Origin: JAEZDR01 sp039811185
GTDB taxonomy: Bacteria; Bacteroidota; Bacteroidia; Chitinophagales; Chitinophagaceae
Reading direction: 5' to 3'
DNA: 64,000 nucleotides
Assembly (NCBI GenBank): GCA_039811185.1
Contig: JBDHYF010000005.1
Coordinates: forward strand, 1 to 64,000
Below the pieces are notes generated by a model. It saw only the letters and a list, made by a program, of their open reading frames with translations, did no database searches and was not told the DNA's origin. A program made the position numbers and the translations under genes. The stretch's first letter is position 1. Each line of letters begins with the position of its first letter. Below, piece by piece: positions 54,151 through 61,302 of the stretch.

Positions 54151-54210
54151 TTGACCGGTTGAGATATTTTTAGTTTTGGTTATAAAAGAAAAACTTTATT
54201 TTCAAATTTT

Positions 54211-54333
54211 ATGAAACTGAATATAATTAAGGTATTATTTGTTTTTGCCTTGTTGTGCACAGTATTTGCATCCTGTGCTGCAAGTCGCGGTAACAAATGC
54301 GGCTGCCCTTCCCGGCGTGGAATGGTAGGTTAA
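54211..54333 (+). CDS. Tiny 40-residue lipoprotein with a KCGCP motif
   Basis: ATG at 54211 opens a 40-codon frame ending TAA 54331-54333: a signal segment (VLFVFALLCTVFASC) with a lipobox, then CAASRGNKCGCPSRRG. It is a mature lipopeptide of about 18-20 residues with a CGC motif. Such short KCGCP-type peptides recur in Chitinophagaceae-like genomes (from memory, unchecked). It lies 10 bases before the next small gene and probably shares its transcript. Confidence 0.65.
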   Translation: MKLNIIKVLFVFALLCTVFASCAASRGNKCGCPSRRGMVG

Positions 54334-54343
54334 TGAAATAGAT

Positions 54344-54574
54344 ATGAAAGCGCATAGAGACATTTTGGTATTGGGAAAAACCTTCCTCAGCGAAGAACAG
54401 TTTCAACAGCAGATGGAGCAACTGGAAGAAATTCTTTCAGACGTAGAGACCTCAGTCGCGCCCTATGAAATTGTTGATTTAAACAGATTTATCTTTGTCA
54501 CCAACCACCAAAAGATCTCGAAACTCATGGCCCGGCCGCTGCAACCTTTTGTGTTCCTGATCAATAACAACTAA
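54344..54574 (+). CDS. Small conserved protein of unknown function
   Basis: A 76-residue soluble protein with no signal peptide or membrane helix. The sequence begins MKAHRDILVLGKTFLSEEQF, has an amphipathic Glu/Gln-rich helix (about 18-40) and ends with hydrophobic PLQPFVFLINNN. No family is recognised. It follows the tiny lipoprotein by 10 bases, suggesting a two-gene unit, and abuts the msrB stop on the opposite strand (stops adjacent at 54574 and 54575). Confidence 0.6.
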   Translation: MKAHRDILVLGKTFLSEEQFQQQMEQLEEILSDVETSVAPYEIVDLNRFIFVTNHQKISKLMARPLQPFVFLINNN

Positions 54575-55093
54575 TTATTCCGGCTGCTTCTCAAAATCCA
54601 ATACTACACCGTTAATACAATATCGCAATCCTGTTGGCTTTGGCCCGTCGTCAAATACATGCCCGAGATGCGCTTTGCAACGGCCGCACATCACTTCTGT
54701 CCTGTTCATACCAAAGCTGTGGTCGGGCTGGTAAATAATGGCGCCTTTTTCAACCGGCTCAAAAAAACTCGGCCATCCGCAACTGCTGCTGAATTTCGCG
54801 TCGCTTTTAAAAAGTGCGTTTCCGCAGGCAGCACAATAATAGGTGCCCGCTTCGCTAAAAGAATTGTACTTGCTCGTAAAAGGGCGTTCAGTGCCTTTTT
54901 CTCTTGCAATATGGTAAACTTCCGGCGTCAAAATCCTTTGCCACTCTTCGTTTTTTAAATTTACCGACTCCTTCGTTTCCCTGGAGTAAACTGGGTTAGA
55001 TGCTTGCATGTTTGTTTGTTTTTCGGATTGTGCATGGCAGCTACCGGCTAAAAACGCCATACAAGCCGATAGAACCAATAGTTTCATCACCAT
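54575..55093 (-). CDS. msrB: Peptide-methionine (R)-S-oxide reductase, exported
   Basis: A 172-residue repair enzyme that reduces methionine-R-sulfoxide. A signal segment ending in AGSC suggests a lipoprotein facing the periplasm. The MsrB domain (about 40-170) has two zinc-binding CxxC pairs (YCAACG and MCGRCK), the fold motif GWPSFFEPV and the catalytic Cys159 in RYCINGVVLDF. No second thioredoxin-reactive Cys at the classic resolving position is obvious, so electron supply is uncertain. Either Met1 or Met3 may be the start. Single gene. Confidence 0.95.
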   Translation of the reverse strand: MVMKLLVLSACMAFLAGSCHAQSEKQTNMQASNPVYSRETKESVNLKNEEWQRILTPEVYHIAREKGTERPFTSKYNSFSEAGTYYCAACGNALFKSDAKFSSSCGWPSFFEPVEKGAIIYQPDHSFGMNRTEVMCGRCKAHLGHVFDDGPKPTGLRYCINGVVLDFEKQPE

Positions 55094-55164
55094 AAGCTAT
55101 CAATTTTCACGCCGCCTAAAACGGTTGGGTGAGCTGTTTCTGTACCAAAATAACCTTAACCACT

Positions 55165-55172
55165 TATATTTG
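55165..55172 (+). promoter_or_regulatory. -7 element of adk
   Basis: TATATTTG matches TAnnTTTG; the predicted transcription start near 55178 leaves a 20-base leader. Confidence 0.5.
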
Positions 55173-55198
55173 CCGCTCATTTTCATTTATAACGAGCG

Positions 55199-55789
55199 AT
55201 GTTTAATATTATTTTATTTGGCCCTCCGGGAAGTGGAAAAGGAACACAAAGCGAAAATCTGATACAAAAATTTGGGTTGAAGCACGTTAGCACCGGCGAG
55301 TTGTTACGGAATGAAATTGCCAAACAGTCTGTTTTAGGAATTGAGGCGAAACAATATATCGACAAAGGTCAACTGGTGCCCGACGAAGTGGTAATCGGTA
55401 TGATTGCAGACACCGTGGATAGCAACTCACAGTGCAAAGGGTTTTTGTTTGACGGCTTTCCCCGAACGGAGGCGCAGGCTATGGCCCTCGATAAACTTCT
55501 GTCCGGTAAAGGAAGCTCCATCAATGCCCTGCTTGCTCTTCAGGTGAGTGAAGAAGAATTAGTGAAGCGATTGATGAACCGCGGACTTACCAGCAACCGG
55601 AGCGATGACGGCGACAGGGCAATTATAAAAGCGCGCATTGCCGAGTACGAAAACAAAACGGCTGTAGTGGAGAACTATTATGCAAAGTTTGGAAAAGTAA
55701 AAAAAGTTAATGGTGAAGGCAGCGTTCACGACATATTCGTTGCCTTGTGTAATATTATTGAGAAAGAGTTGTTAACCAGGAATATTTAA
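55199..55789 (+). CDS. adk: Adenylate kinase
   Basis: A 196-residue cytosolic enzyme interconverting ATP + AMP and 2 ADP. It shows the P-loop GPPGSGKGTQ (about 8-17), the AMP-binding segment KHVSTGELLRNEIA, FLFDGFPRTEAQA with the key Arg, and a short lid (RGLTSNRSDDGD) lacking the long zinc-type insert, as in the short adk form of Bacteroidota. Arg residues of the active site (SNRSDD, KARIAEY) are present. It has its own promoter and ends with a hairpin terminator at 55824. Confidence 0.96.
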   Translation: MFNIILFGPPGSGKGTQSENLIQKFGLKHVSTGELLRNEIAKQSVLGIEAKQYIDKGQLVPDEVVIGMIADTVDSNSQCKGFLFDGFPRTEAQAMALDKLLSGKGSSINALLALQVSEEELVKRLMNRGLTSNRSDDGDRAIIKARIAEYENKTAVVENYYAKFGKVKKVNGEGSVHDIFVALCNIIEKELLTRNI

Positions 55790-55823
55790 AACATCGTGTA
55801 ACAACCAACACCCAACTGCCTTT

Positions 55824-55848
55824 GCCCTGATTTTGTCGGGGCTTTTTT
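55824..55848 (+). terminator. Terminator of adk
   Basis: GCCCTGA pairs with TCGGGGC over TTTTG and is followed by six T. It covers an in-frame TTG at 55833 and so excludes that as a start for the next gene. Confidence 0.85.
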
Positions 55849-55892
55849 ATTATATCGGCATGGTTTTTCTGATTCAACTAAAAAAAATCATC

Positions 55893-56126
55893 ATGAAAAA
55901 GATTACCAGCCTTCGTGCGTTCAAGAGCGCGCTGCTCCTAAAAGTCTTTATTTTTATTGCCGCCCTGCAGTCGTTTGCTCAGGAAAAGAAAATCGATGTC
56001 GACATTAATGCAGGCGCCGGAAACGATTCCGGATTCTTCGGCAGCCCATGGGTTTGGATAGTGGGAGCCGCCATATTTATACTATTGCTCGTAGCCTTGC
56101 TAAGGGGTGGTCGCCGAACCGGATAA
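55893..56126 (+). CDS. Small exported one-helix membrane protein
   Basis: A 77-residue protein starting at the ATG at 55893 (an upstream TTG lies inside the adk terminator). A signal peptide ends at SFAQ; then a short polar part (KKIDVDINAGAGNDSG), one transmembrane helix (VWIVGAAIFILLLVALL) and a basic end RGGRRTG. No family function is known. Together with the next small protein it looks like an envelope microprotein pair. Confidence 0.65.
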   Translation: MKKITSLRAFKSALLLKVFIFIAALQSFAQEKKIDVDINAGAGNDSGFFGSPWVWIVGAAIFILLLVALLRGGRRTG

Positions 56127-56195
56127 CCGCAAAAAATAATTTTTTTAAAAAATACGTAGTTTTTACTATCTTAGGAGCAATAAAACCACCCGCCT

Positions 56196-56399
56196 ATGGA
56201 TAGATTGTTATCACTGAAGGCGATTAAGTATCTTTTCTTGTTAATGGCTGTTTTTGTTTGCCAGTCTGCAATGGCAAATCCAACAACATCCGGCGAGAGC
56301 AGCGATTTTTTACGGTTTATTGGTTTTTACGTTATTGGCGCTCAGTTGCTTATCCTGCTCATTGTTTGGATGGTTAAGCCAAAACACAGAAACGTTTAG
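56196..56399 (+). CDS. Small exported one-helix membrane protein
   Basis: A 67-residue protein: signal peptide ending at AMA, a short polar part (NPTTSGESSDF), then one transmembrane helix (FIGFYVIGAQLLILLIVWMV) and basic tail KPKHRNV. The layout resembles the preceding gene although the sequences differ. It lies 69 bases after it. Function unknown. Confidence 0.65.
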   Translation: MDRLLSLKAIKYLFLLMAVFVCQSAMANPTTSGESSDFLRFIGFYVIGAQLLILLIVWMVKPKHRNV

Positions 56400-56420
56400 G
56401 TACTTAATTAATGATGCCGC

Positions 56421-56452
56421 GCAAAGCTTTCTTTGAGAAAAGAAAGCTTTGC
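56421..56452. terminator. Perfect 14-bp inverted repeat after the small membrane protein
   Basis: GCAAAGCTTTCTTT and AAAGAAAGCTTTGC flank GAGA. The following T content (TGTTTTA) is modest. It probably ends the small-protein transcript. Confidence 0.6.
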
Positions 56453-56490
56453 TGTTTTATACGCTTACCGCTCATAAATATCTTTTCAGA

Positions 56491-56514
56491 ATAGGGCCTG
56501 CCGCCCTATTTTTA
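56491..56514 (+). terminator. Terminator-like hairpin abutting the aspartyl protease start
   Basis: ATAGGGC pairs with GCCCTAT and is followed by TTTTT, ending five bases before the ATG at 56519. It is either a second terminator with the protease promoter lying inside the gene start, or a leader attenuator: TATCTTTT (56479-56486) could be a promoter just upstream. Confidence 0.6.
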
Positions 56515-56518
56515 TAAT

Positions 56519-57703
56519 ATGACAGCTAAAGCCGGCATGCTGCTAATGGTTAGCCTTTGGTTTTTTGCAAAAGGATTTTCTCAGCCCAGAAATTCAGCAG
56601 CGCTTGTTGCCGAACTTCCTTTCCACATCATTCACGGAGGAGTAATCATTATCACCGCGGCAATCAACGATTCCCCCGACAGCCTGAACTTCGTATTCGA
56701 TACGGGCAGTGGAGGTATCTCTCTCGACAGCAGCACAGTTCTGGAAAAACAATTAACTGCCGAAAAAACCAACAAAGTGATTCGCGGCATCGGAGGGGTG
56801 CGGCCTGCATTCTTCGTTTACAATCAAAAACTGAAGCTGGCAGGCTATAGCTTCAACAACCTCAACTTTCACATCAATGACTACTCTTTTCTATCCTCAG
56901 CTTACGGACTTAAGATTGATGGCGTAATTGGCTACAGCCTGCTGAAAGATTACATCGTTGCGCTTGACTACGACAAGAGAACGGTTGCTGTTTACACCCC
57001 GGGAAAATTTCGCTATCCCCGATCCGGAAAATTAATTAAACCCAGGATAGCACAACTTGTTTATGACTCTGCCGAAATTGAAGAAGGCCGGTCGCTGAAC
57101 GCAAACTATTTGTTTGATACAGGTGCGGGTCTGTGTTTGCTGTTGTCGGAAGCCTTTGTTAACGACAGCAGCATATTTAAGCAGGACAAAAAGCTTTTAC
57201 CGGGATTTGCTGAAGGAGTTGCCGGCAGGCAGGAAATGAAGATTACGGTTTTAAAACGGTTAAAGATTGCCGGTTACAGATTTAAAAATGTGCCTACCTA
57301 CATTTTCCGCGATTCGTTTAATGTCATTAATTATCCCGTTGCGCATGGCCTCATCGGCAATGATGTACTCCGCCGCTTCAACGTCGTATTTAACTATCCT
57401 GCCGGTGAAATTCATCTGAAACCAAACAGTTTTTTCAACAGTCCTTTTACCTACGCTTATTCGGGTCTGACAATCGGACTGGAAAGAGGCGATGTCGTCG
57501 TTAAGGATATCATTCAGAATTCTCCTGCAAGCAAAGCCGGTTTACAGAGAGGCGATGTGATTTTGTGGGTTGATAATACGCCTGCATCCGACTTCCAGGC
57601 AATCAAATCAATTTTACAAACTCACGGCATTACCGTGAAAATTGTGATTGATAGGGAAGGAGAACTTTTCAGCCTTAAATGTTCTGTAGATGATATTCGT
57701 TAG
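56519..57703 (+). CDS. Retropepsin-like aspartyl protease with PDZ domain, exported
   Basis: A 394-residue protein with a signal peptide ending at GFSQ. Two aspartyl-protease half-domains carry the catalytic motifs FVFDTGSGG (about 58-66) and YLFDTGAGL (about 198-206), a single-chain pair as in pepsin-like or duplicated retropepsin enzymes. A PDZ domain closes the protein (about 318-385; GDVVVKDIIQNSPASKAGLQRGD). Both DTG motifs are intact, so it is likely active in the periplasm or at the surface. Met7 (56537) is an alternative start and would leave room for a leader after the hairpin. Confidence 0.9.
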   Translation: MTAKAGMLLMVSLWFFAKGFSQPRNSAALVAELPFHIIHGGVIIITAAINDSPDSLNFVFDTGSGGISLDSSTVLEKQLTAEKTNKVIRGIGGVRPAFFVYNQKLKLAGYSFNNLNFHINDYSFLSSAYGLKIDGVIGYSLLKDYIVALDYDKRTVAVYTPGKFRYPRSGKLIKPRIAQLVYDSAEIEEGRSLNANYLFDTGAGLCLLLSEAFVNDSSIFKQDKKLLPGFAEGVAGRQEMKITVLKRLKIAGYRFKNVPTYIFRDSFNVINYPVAHGLIGNDVLRRFNVVFNYPAGEIHLKPNSFFNSPFTYAYSGLTIGLERGDVVVKDIIQNSPASKAGLQRGDVILWVDNTPASDFQAIKSILQTHGITVKIVIDREGELFSLKCSVDDIR

Positions 57704-57724
57704 TATCGGCTGTTTATAAATTTC

Positions 57725-57732
57725 TACCTTCG
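57725..57732 (+). promoter_or_regulatory. -7 element of the endonuclease gene
   Basis: TACCTTCG (variant of TAnnTTTG) ends 16 bases before the ATG at 57749. Confidence 0.45.
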
Positions 57733-57748
57733 CAGATTAACTTAGATT

Positions 57749-59143
57749 ATGAAAGGAAGGATTACAACGTTTGTGTTTTCAATTGTTACAGTGGTTGCTG
57801 TTGCGCAACCTCCTGCAAATTATTATAGCAGTATCACCACTCAGCAATGTGCCACACTGAAAACAGCACTGTCCAATATTATTTCCAACGGGTTTAGTTC
57901 CAAGAGCTACGATGCACTGTGGAATCAGTACTTGTTAACCGATATAAAACCACGCGAAGTGGGTTCGGGGTCCGCCAATGTGATCTACGATATCTATTCG
58001 GATAATCCCACCGGAACCGATCCTTATAACTTTACACCGGGCACAAAACAATGCGGAAATTATAAAAAGGAATCGGATTGCTATAACCGCGAACACTCGT
58101 TCCCTAAAAGCTGGTTCAACGATGCTTCGCCTATGTATTCCGATTATATTCATCTTTTGCCCACTGACGGTTTCGTGAACAACAAAAGAAGCAACTATAT
58201 CTATGGCGAAGTGGGAAGCGCATCTTTTACAAGTTTAAATGGAAGCAAGCTGGGCACATCTTCCTTTGCCGGCGTTAGTGGGACGGTATTTGAGCCGATC
58301 GACTCGTTTAAAGGCGATGTAGCGCGCATTTATTTATATATGGTTACGCGGTACGAATCGAAACTTGCTCAATGGAACGGCTATAATACCGAAGGCGCGA
58401 AAACCCTTGATGGCACTACCTTTCCTGCGGTGGAAATTCCTTATCTGCGTTTAATGCTTAAATGGCATTATCAGGATCCCGTCAGCCAAAAAGAGATCAT
58501 CAGAAATAATGGCGCTTACAGTTTCCAAAACAACAGAAATCCCTTTGTAGATCATCCTGAATACGTAGATCGCGTATGGAATGCCACTTGTCCCGGTCTT
58601 TCTCTTTTACCTGTAGACGTTATCGACTTTCAGGCGAAGCTGAGCGGCAGCAAGGTTTTATTAAACTGGAGTGTGATGAACGAGGAGAATCTTAGGTCTT
58701 ATGAGGTGCAAAGAAGCTTCAACGGAAAAGATTTTGAATACGTCGGCTCCGTAGCAGCGGGTAAACAGTCGCGATATAATTATACCGACAACGTGGAGTC
58801 TTTCAGCGGCCGGTCGTTATTTTATCGCTTGAGAAAAGTTGATTTTGACGGGCAGTATGCATACTCCGATGTTGTTGCCGTTAACGTTCCGCTGAATGTG
58901 AAGTTCAGCTTGTATCCGAACCCCGCCCGCGATAAAGTTTATATTAACATCAACAACAATTCAAATGCCATGGTGCAGATTGGCGTTTGCGATATTCAGG
59001 GAAGGAAAGTGTTGGTGCAGTATGCAAAAGCGGTAAACGGGCAAATAGTTTTGCAGGTTGATAAATTGACGCCGGGAGTCTATTTTGTAACAATGACTGT
59101 TGATGGCGGCCAATGGATGCAAAAATTAGTAGTAGACCGATAG
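57749..59143 (+). CDS. Secreted endonuclease I family nuclease with T9SS sorting domain
   Basis: A 464-residue secreted DNase/RNase. A signal peptide (about 1-19) precedes an endonuclease I (EndA/NucM) domain (about 25-285) with the beta-beta-alpha-metal signature NREHSFPKSWF (catalytic His), IHLLPTDGFVNNKRSNY and RNPFVDHPEYV. A beta-rich linker follows (VLLNWSVMNEENLRSYEVQRS), then a T9SS type A C-terminal domain (LYPNPARDKVYI, GVYFVTMTVDGG). The cargo would be exported and probably tethered, giving nucleic acid breakdown for nutrition or biofilm turnover. Its end overlaps no essential part of the next gene. Confidence 0.93.
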   Translation: MKGRITTFVFSIVTVVAVAQPPANYYSSITTQQCATLKTALSNIISNGFSSKSYDALWNQYLLTDIKPREVGSGSANVIYDIYSDNPTGTDPYNFTPGTKQCGNYKKESDCYNREHSFPKSWFNDASPMYSDYIHLLPTDGFVNNKRSNYIYGEVGSASFTSLNGSKLGTSSFAGVSGTVFEPIDSFKGDVARIYLYMVTRYESKLAQWNGYNTEGAKTLDGTTFPAVEIPYLRLMLKWHYQDPVSQKEIIRNNGAYSFQNNRNPFVDHPEYVDRVWNATCPGLSLLPVDVIDFQAKLSGSKVLLNWSVMNEENLRSYEVQRSFNGKDFEYVGSVAAGKQSRYNYTDNVESFSGRSLFYRLRKVDFDGQYAYSDVVAVNVPLNVKFSLYPNPARDKVYININNNSNAMVQIGVCDIQGRKVLVQYAKAVNGQIVLQVDKLTPGVYFVTMTVDGGQWMQKLVVDR

Positions 59144-59151
59144 AAACTGAC

Positions 59152-59559
59152 ATGGATCCACGCAGCGTAGTTAACCGATTAATGGAGGCCGATTTATTTA
59201 GCCGGTGGCTGGGAATTGAAGTGCTTTCCGTTGGCGATGGCACATCCGAAATATGCATGCTGGTTCGGCCGGAAATGGTGAATGGATTTGGCATTGCACA
59301 TGGCGGCATTTTGTTTTCGCTGGCAGATTCGGCCTTTGCTTTTGCGTGTAACAGCGACGGATATGTTACGGTGGCGCTCGATGTGTCGGTCTCGTTTCCA
59401 AAAGCGGTGCGGGTTCTTGATAAGTTAAAAGCAACTGCAAAGCGTATTCATAAAACAAACCGGACGGGTTTATATCTTGTTGAAGTGCTCAACGAGCGTA
59501 AAGAACTTGTGGGACTGTTCAAAGGCACCTGTTACCGAACTGAAAAACAAATTATGTAA
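59152..59559 (+). CDS. paaI: PaaI-like hotdog-fold thioesterase
   Basis: A 135-residue hotdog-fold acyl-CoA thioesterase. The ATG at 59152 is preferred to 59113, which would overlap the endonuclease. The PaaI active-site pattern is NGFGIAHGGILFSLADSAFA (about 41-60), with the Asn and HGG helix and Asp/Glu-side positions. In phenylacetate catabolism PaaI removes dead-end hydroxyphenylacetyl-CoA esters. It is followed after 11 bases by a PaaY-like gene, supporting that naming, although no ring-oxygenation genes are in the window. Confidence 0.82.
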   Translation: MDPRSVVNRLMEADLFSRWLGIEVLSVGDGTSEICMLVRPEMVNGFGIAHGGILFSLADSAFAFACNSDGYVTVALDVSVSFPKAVRVLDKLKATAKRIHKTNRTGLYLVEVLNERKELVGLFKGTCYRTEKQIM

Positions 59560-59570
59560 AGCCTTTAATT

Positions 59571-60170
59571 ATGGTGTATTCCTTTAAAGGATTTATTCCG
59601 GTTGTTCATCCCTCTTCCTACATCCATCCGCAGGCTGCGGTTACGGGCAATGTTATTATAGGAAAAGATGTTTATGTGGGGCCGGGTGCCGCTTTAAGAG
59701 GCGATTGGGGCGCCATTGTGGTGGAAGACGGATGCAATATTCAGGAAAACTGTACGGTTCATATGTTTCCGGGCACGACGGTGTTGCTGAAAGCAGGGGC
59801 GCATATAGGACATGGTGCCGTGATTCATGGCGCAACGATTGGAAGAAATTCGCTGATAGGGATGAACAGTGTGGTGATGGATGATGTAGTGATTGGAGAC
59901 GAATGTATTGTGGCGGCTTTAAGCTTTATTAAGGCCGGAGAAATTATTGAACCGCGTTCGTTGATCGCAGGGAGTCCTGCGAAAAAAATAAAAGCAGTGA
60001 GCGACGCGATGCTGGAGTGGAAAACTGCCGGAACGCGCTTGTATCAAGCATTGCCGCAAGAAATGTTCGAGCATTGCTCGCCTTGTAGTCCCTTAACTGA
60101 AGTTGAGCCTAACCGGCCGAAGCAGGAGTTATTATATAAAACCTGGAACGAAATAAAAAGCAGAAAATGA
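59571..60170 (+). CDS. paaY: PaaY-like left-handed beta-helix protein (gamma-carbonic-anhydrase family)
   Basis: A 199-residue hexapeptide-repeat protein of the gamma-carbonic anhydrase/PaaY type. The fold appears from YIHPQAAVTGNVIIGKDVYVG onwards; metal-ligand histidines lie in CTVHMFPG and HIGHGAVIHG. PaaY hydrolyses thioester side products in phenylacetate degradation. The C-terminal about 45 residues (from the PQEMFEHCSPC segment) form a helical extension. It overlaps the start of asd by four bases, so the three genes paaI-paaY-asd are probably one operon. Confidence 0.85.
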   Translation: MVYSFKGFIPVVHPSSYIHPQAAVTGNVIIGKDVYVGPGAALRGDWGAIVVEDGCNIQENCTVHMFPGTTVLLKAGAHIGHGAVIHGATIGRNSLIGMNSVVMDDVVIGDECIVAALSFIKAGEIIEPRSLIAGSPAKKIKAVSDAMLEWKTAGTRLYQALPQEMFEHCSPCSPLTEVEPNRPKQELLYKTWNEIKSRK

Positions 60171-61150
60171 AAATTGCTGTTGTGGGCGCCACGGGTCTTG
60201 TGGGCTCTAAAATGCTGGAGATTCTTGAGGAAAGAAACTTTCCTGTAACGGCGTTGTTGCCGGTAGCATCGGAAAAGTCGGTGGGTAAAGCCATCTGCTT
60301 TAAAGGAGCAGCTGTTACCGTTGTTTCCAACGAAGAAGCAGTAAGCGCAAAACCACATATCGCTCTGTTCTCCGCCGGCGGAGCCACTTCGCTGGAATGG
60401 GCGCCTAAATATGCAGCCGCAGGAACAGTGGTGATCGACAACTCGTCTGCCTGGCGTATGAACGACGATGTAAAGCTAATTGTTCCGGAAATTAACGCGA
60501 GCACGTTGAAAAATACAGACCGGATTATCGCTAATCCCAACTGTTCAACAATACAAATGGTGATGGCGTTATTTAAAATTCATCGCCGGTACCAAATAAA
60601 AAGAATCGTTGTAAGCACCTACCAAAGCGTTACAGGCACCGGTAAAAAAGCGGTTGATCAGTTGTTTAATGAAAGGAATGGTGTGGAAGGCGACCGCGTG
60701 TATAAATATCCCATCGACTTAAATGTAATTCCACAGATTGATGTTTTTCTTGAGAATGGTTATACGAAGGAAGAAATGAAGATGGTGAATGAAACCCACA
60801 AAATTTTAAACGATTACTCCATAGGCATCAGTGCAACCACTGTGCGCATTCCGGTTGTAGGCGGGCATAGCGAAAGCGTTAACGTTGAACTTGCGGCACC
60901 ATTTGAAACCGACGACCTGCTTACGATACTGAGAGAAACTCCGGGCGTAACGGTGGATGATGACCCAAATACACAACGCTATCCCATGCCGCTGACAGCA
61001 GCAGGAAAAGACGCTGTCTTCGTTGGACGCCTGCGCCGCGACGACTCAATCCCCAACGCATTTAATATGTGGATTGTAAGCGATAACCTGCGCAAAGGCG
61101 CTGCCACAAACGCCATTCAAATTGCAGAACATATAATGAGAATGGGTTAG
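60167..61150 (+). CDS. asd: Aspartate-semialdehyde dehydrogenase
   Basis: A 327-residue enzyme reducing beta-aspartyl phosphate with NADPH in the lysine, threonine, methionine and diaminopimelate pathway. An N-terminal NAD(P)-binding fold (VVGATGLVGSKMLEIL), SAGGATS, active-site Cys126 in NPNCSTIQM, substrate-binding TYQSVTGTGKKA, and the catalytic His region (VPVVGGHSESV). Length and motifs are normal. The ATG overlaps the PaaY-like stop by four bases. The stop is followed 12 bases later by the first Fnr-type box of the putative small RNA. Confidence 0.96.
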   Translation: MKIAVVGATGLVGSKMLEILEERNFPVTALLPVASEKSVGKAICFKGAAVTVVSNEEAVSAKPHIALFSAGGATSLEWAPKYAAAGTVVIDNSSAWRMNDDVKLIVPEINASTLKNTDRIIANPNCSTIQMVMALFKIHRRYQIKRIVVSTYQSVTGTGKKAVDQLFNERNGVEGDRVYKYPIDLNVIPQIDVFLENGYTKEEMKMVNETHKILNDYSIGISATTVRIPVVGGHSESVNVELAAPFETDDLLTILRETPGVTVDDDPNTQRYPMPLTAAGKDAVFVGRLRRDDSIPNAFNMWIVSDNLRKGAATNAIQIAEHIMRMG

Positions 61151-61162
61151 CGATTATAAAAA

Positions 61163-61174
61163 TGACGACTGTCA
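61163..61174. promoter_or_regulatory. Distal Crp/Fnr-type box
   Basis: TGACGACTGTCA fits TGAC-N4-GTCA. Its centre is 22 bp, about two helix turns, upstream of the proximal box, so both would face the same side of the helix. Confidence 0.6.
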
Positions 61175-61184
61175 TACTTCTCTT

Positions 61185-61196
61185 TGACATCGGTCA
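61185..61196. promoter_or_regulatory. Proximal Crp/Fnr-type box
   Basis: TGACATCGGTCA fits TGAC-N4-GTCA. The centre is 29.5 bp before the T of the TACTTTTG element, exactly the spacing seen before the crp/fnr gene (10453-10464 to 10488). Confidence 0.65.
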
Positions 61197-61219
61197 GCCT
61201 GCACACCTCCTTTCAAAAA

Positions 61220-61227
61220 TACTTTTG
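61220..61227 (+). promoter_or_regulatory. -7 element of the putative small RNA
   Basis: TACTTTTG matches TAnnTTTG. There is no -33 TTG at the usual distance, as expected for an activator-dependent promoter. Confidence 0.6.
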
Positions 61228-61231
61228 CACT

Positions 61232-61302
61232 AAGAATTATTTATTAATGTCTCTCATGTGCAAGGAAAAGAATCCGGGCCTGATGTCTATCAGGCCTTTT
61301 TT
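61232..61302 (+). ncRNA. Putative Fnr-type-regulated small RNA of about 70 nt
   Basis: The span from the predicted start (about 61232) to the terminator holds no credible gene; the only frame (ATG at 61248) runs through the terminator. The 5' part is A/U-rich and single-stranded-looking (with CUCUCAUGUGCAAGG), and the 3' part is the terminator hairpin. Two TGAC-N4-GTCA boxes and a TAnnTTTG element lie just upstream. The 3' end is antisense to the last codons of the Ppx/GppA gene. It is analogous in logic, not in sequence, to FnrS of E. coli. Confidence 0.5.
61276..61302 (+). terminator. Strong terminator downstream of asd and the small RNA
   Basis: GGCCTGAT pairs perfectly with ATCAGGCC over GTCT, with six T. 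It lies partly inside the last codons of the convergent Ppx/GppA gene, whose strand lacks a U tract here. Confidence 0.9.

Noticed and set aside
55833..55892. TTG start for the small membrane protein at 55893
   Set aside because: That TTG sits in the adk terminator hairpin; the ATG at 55893 begins a clean signal peptide.
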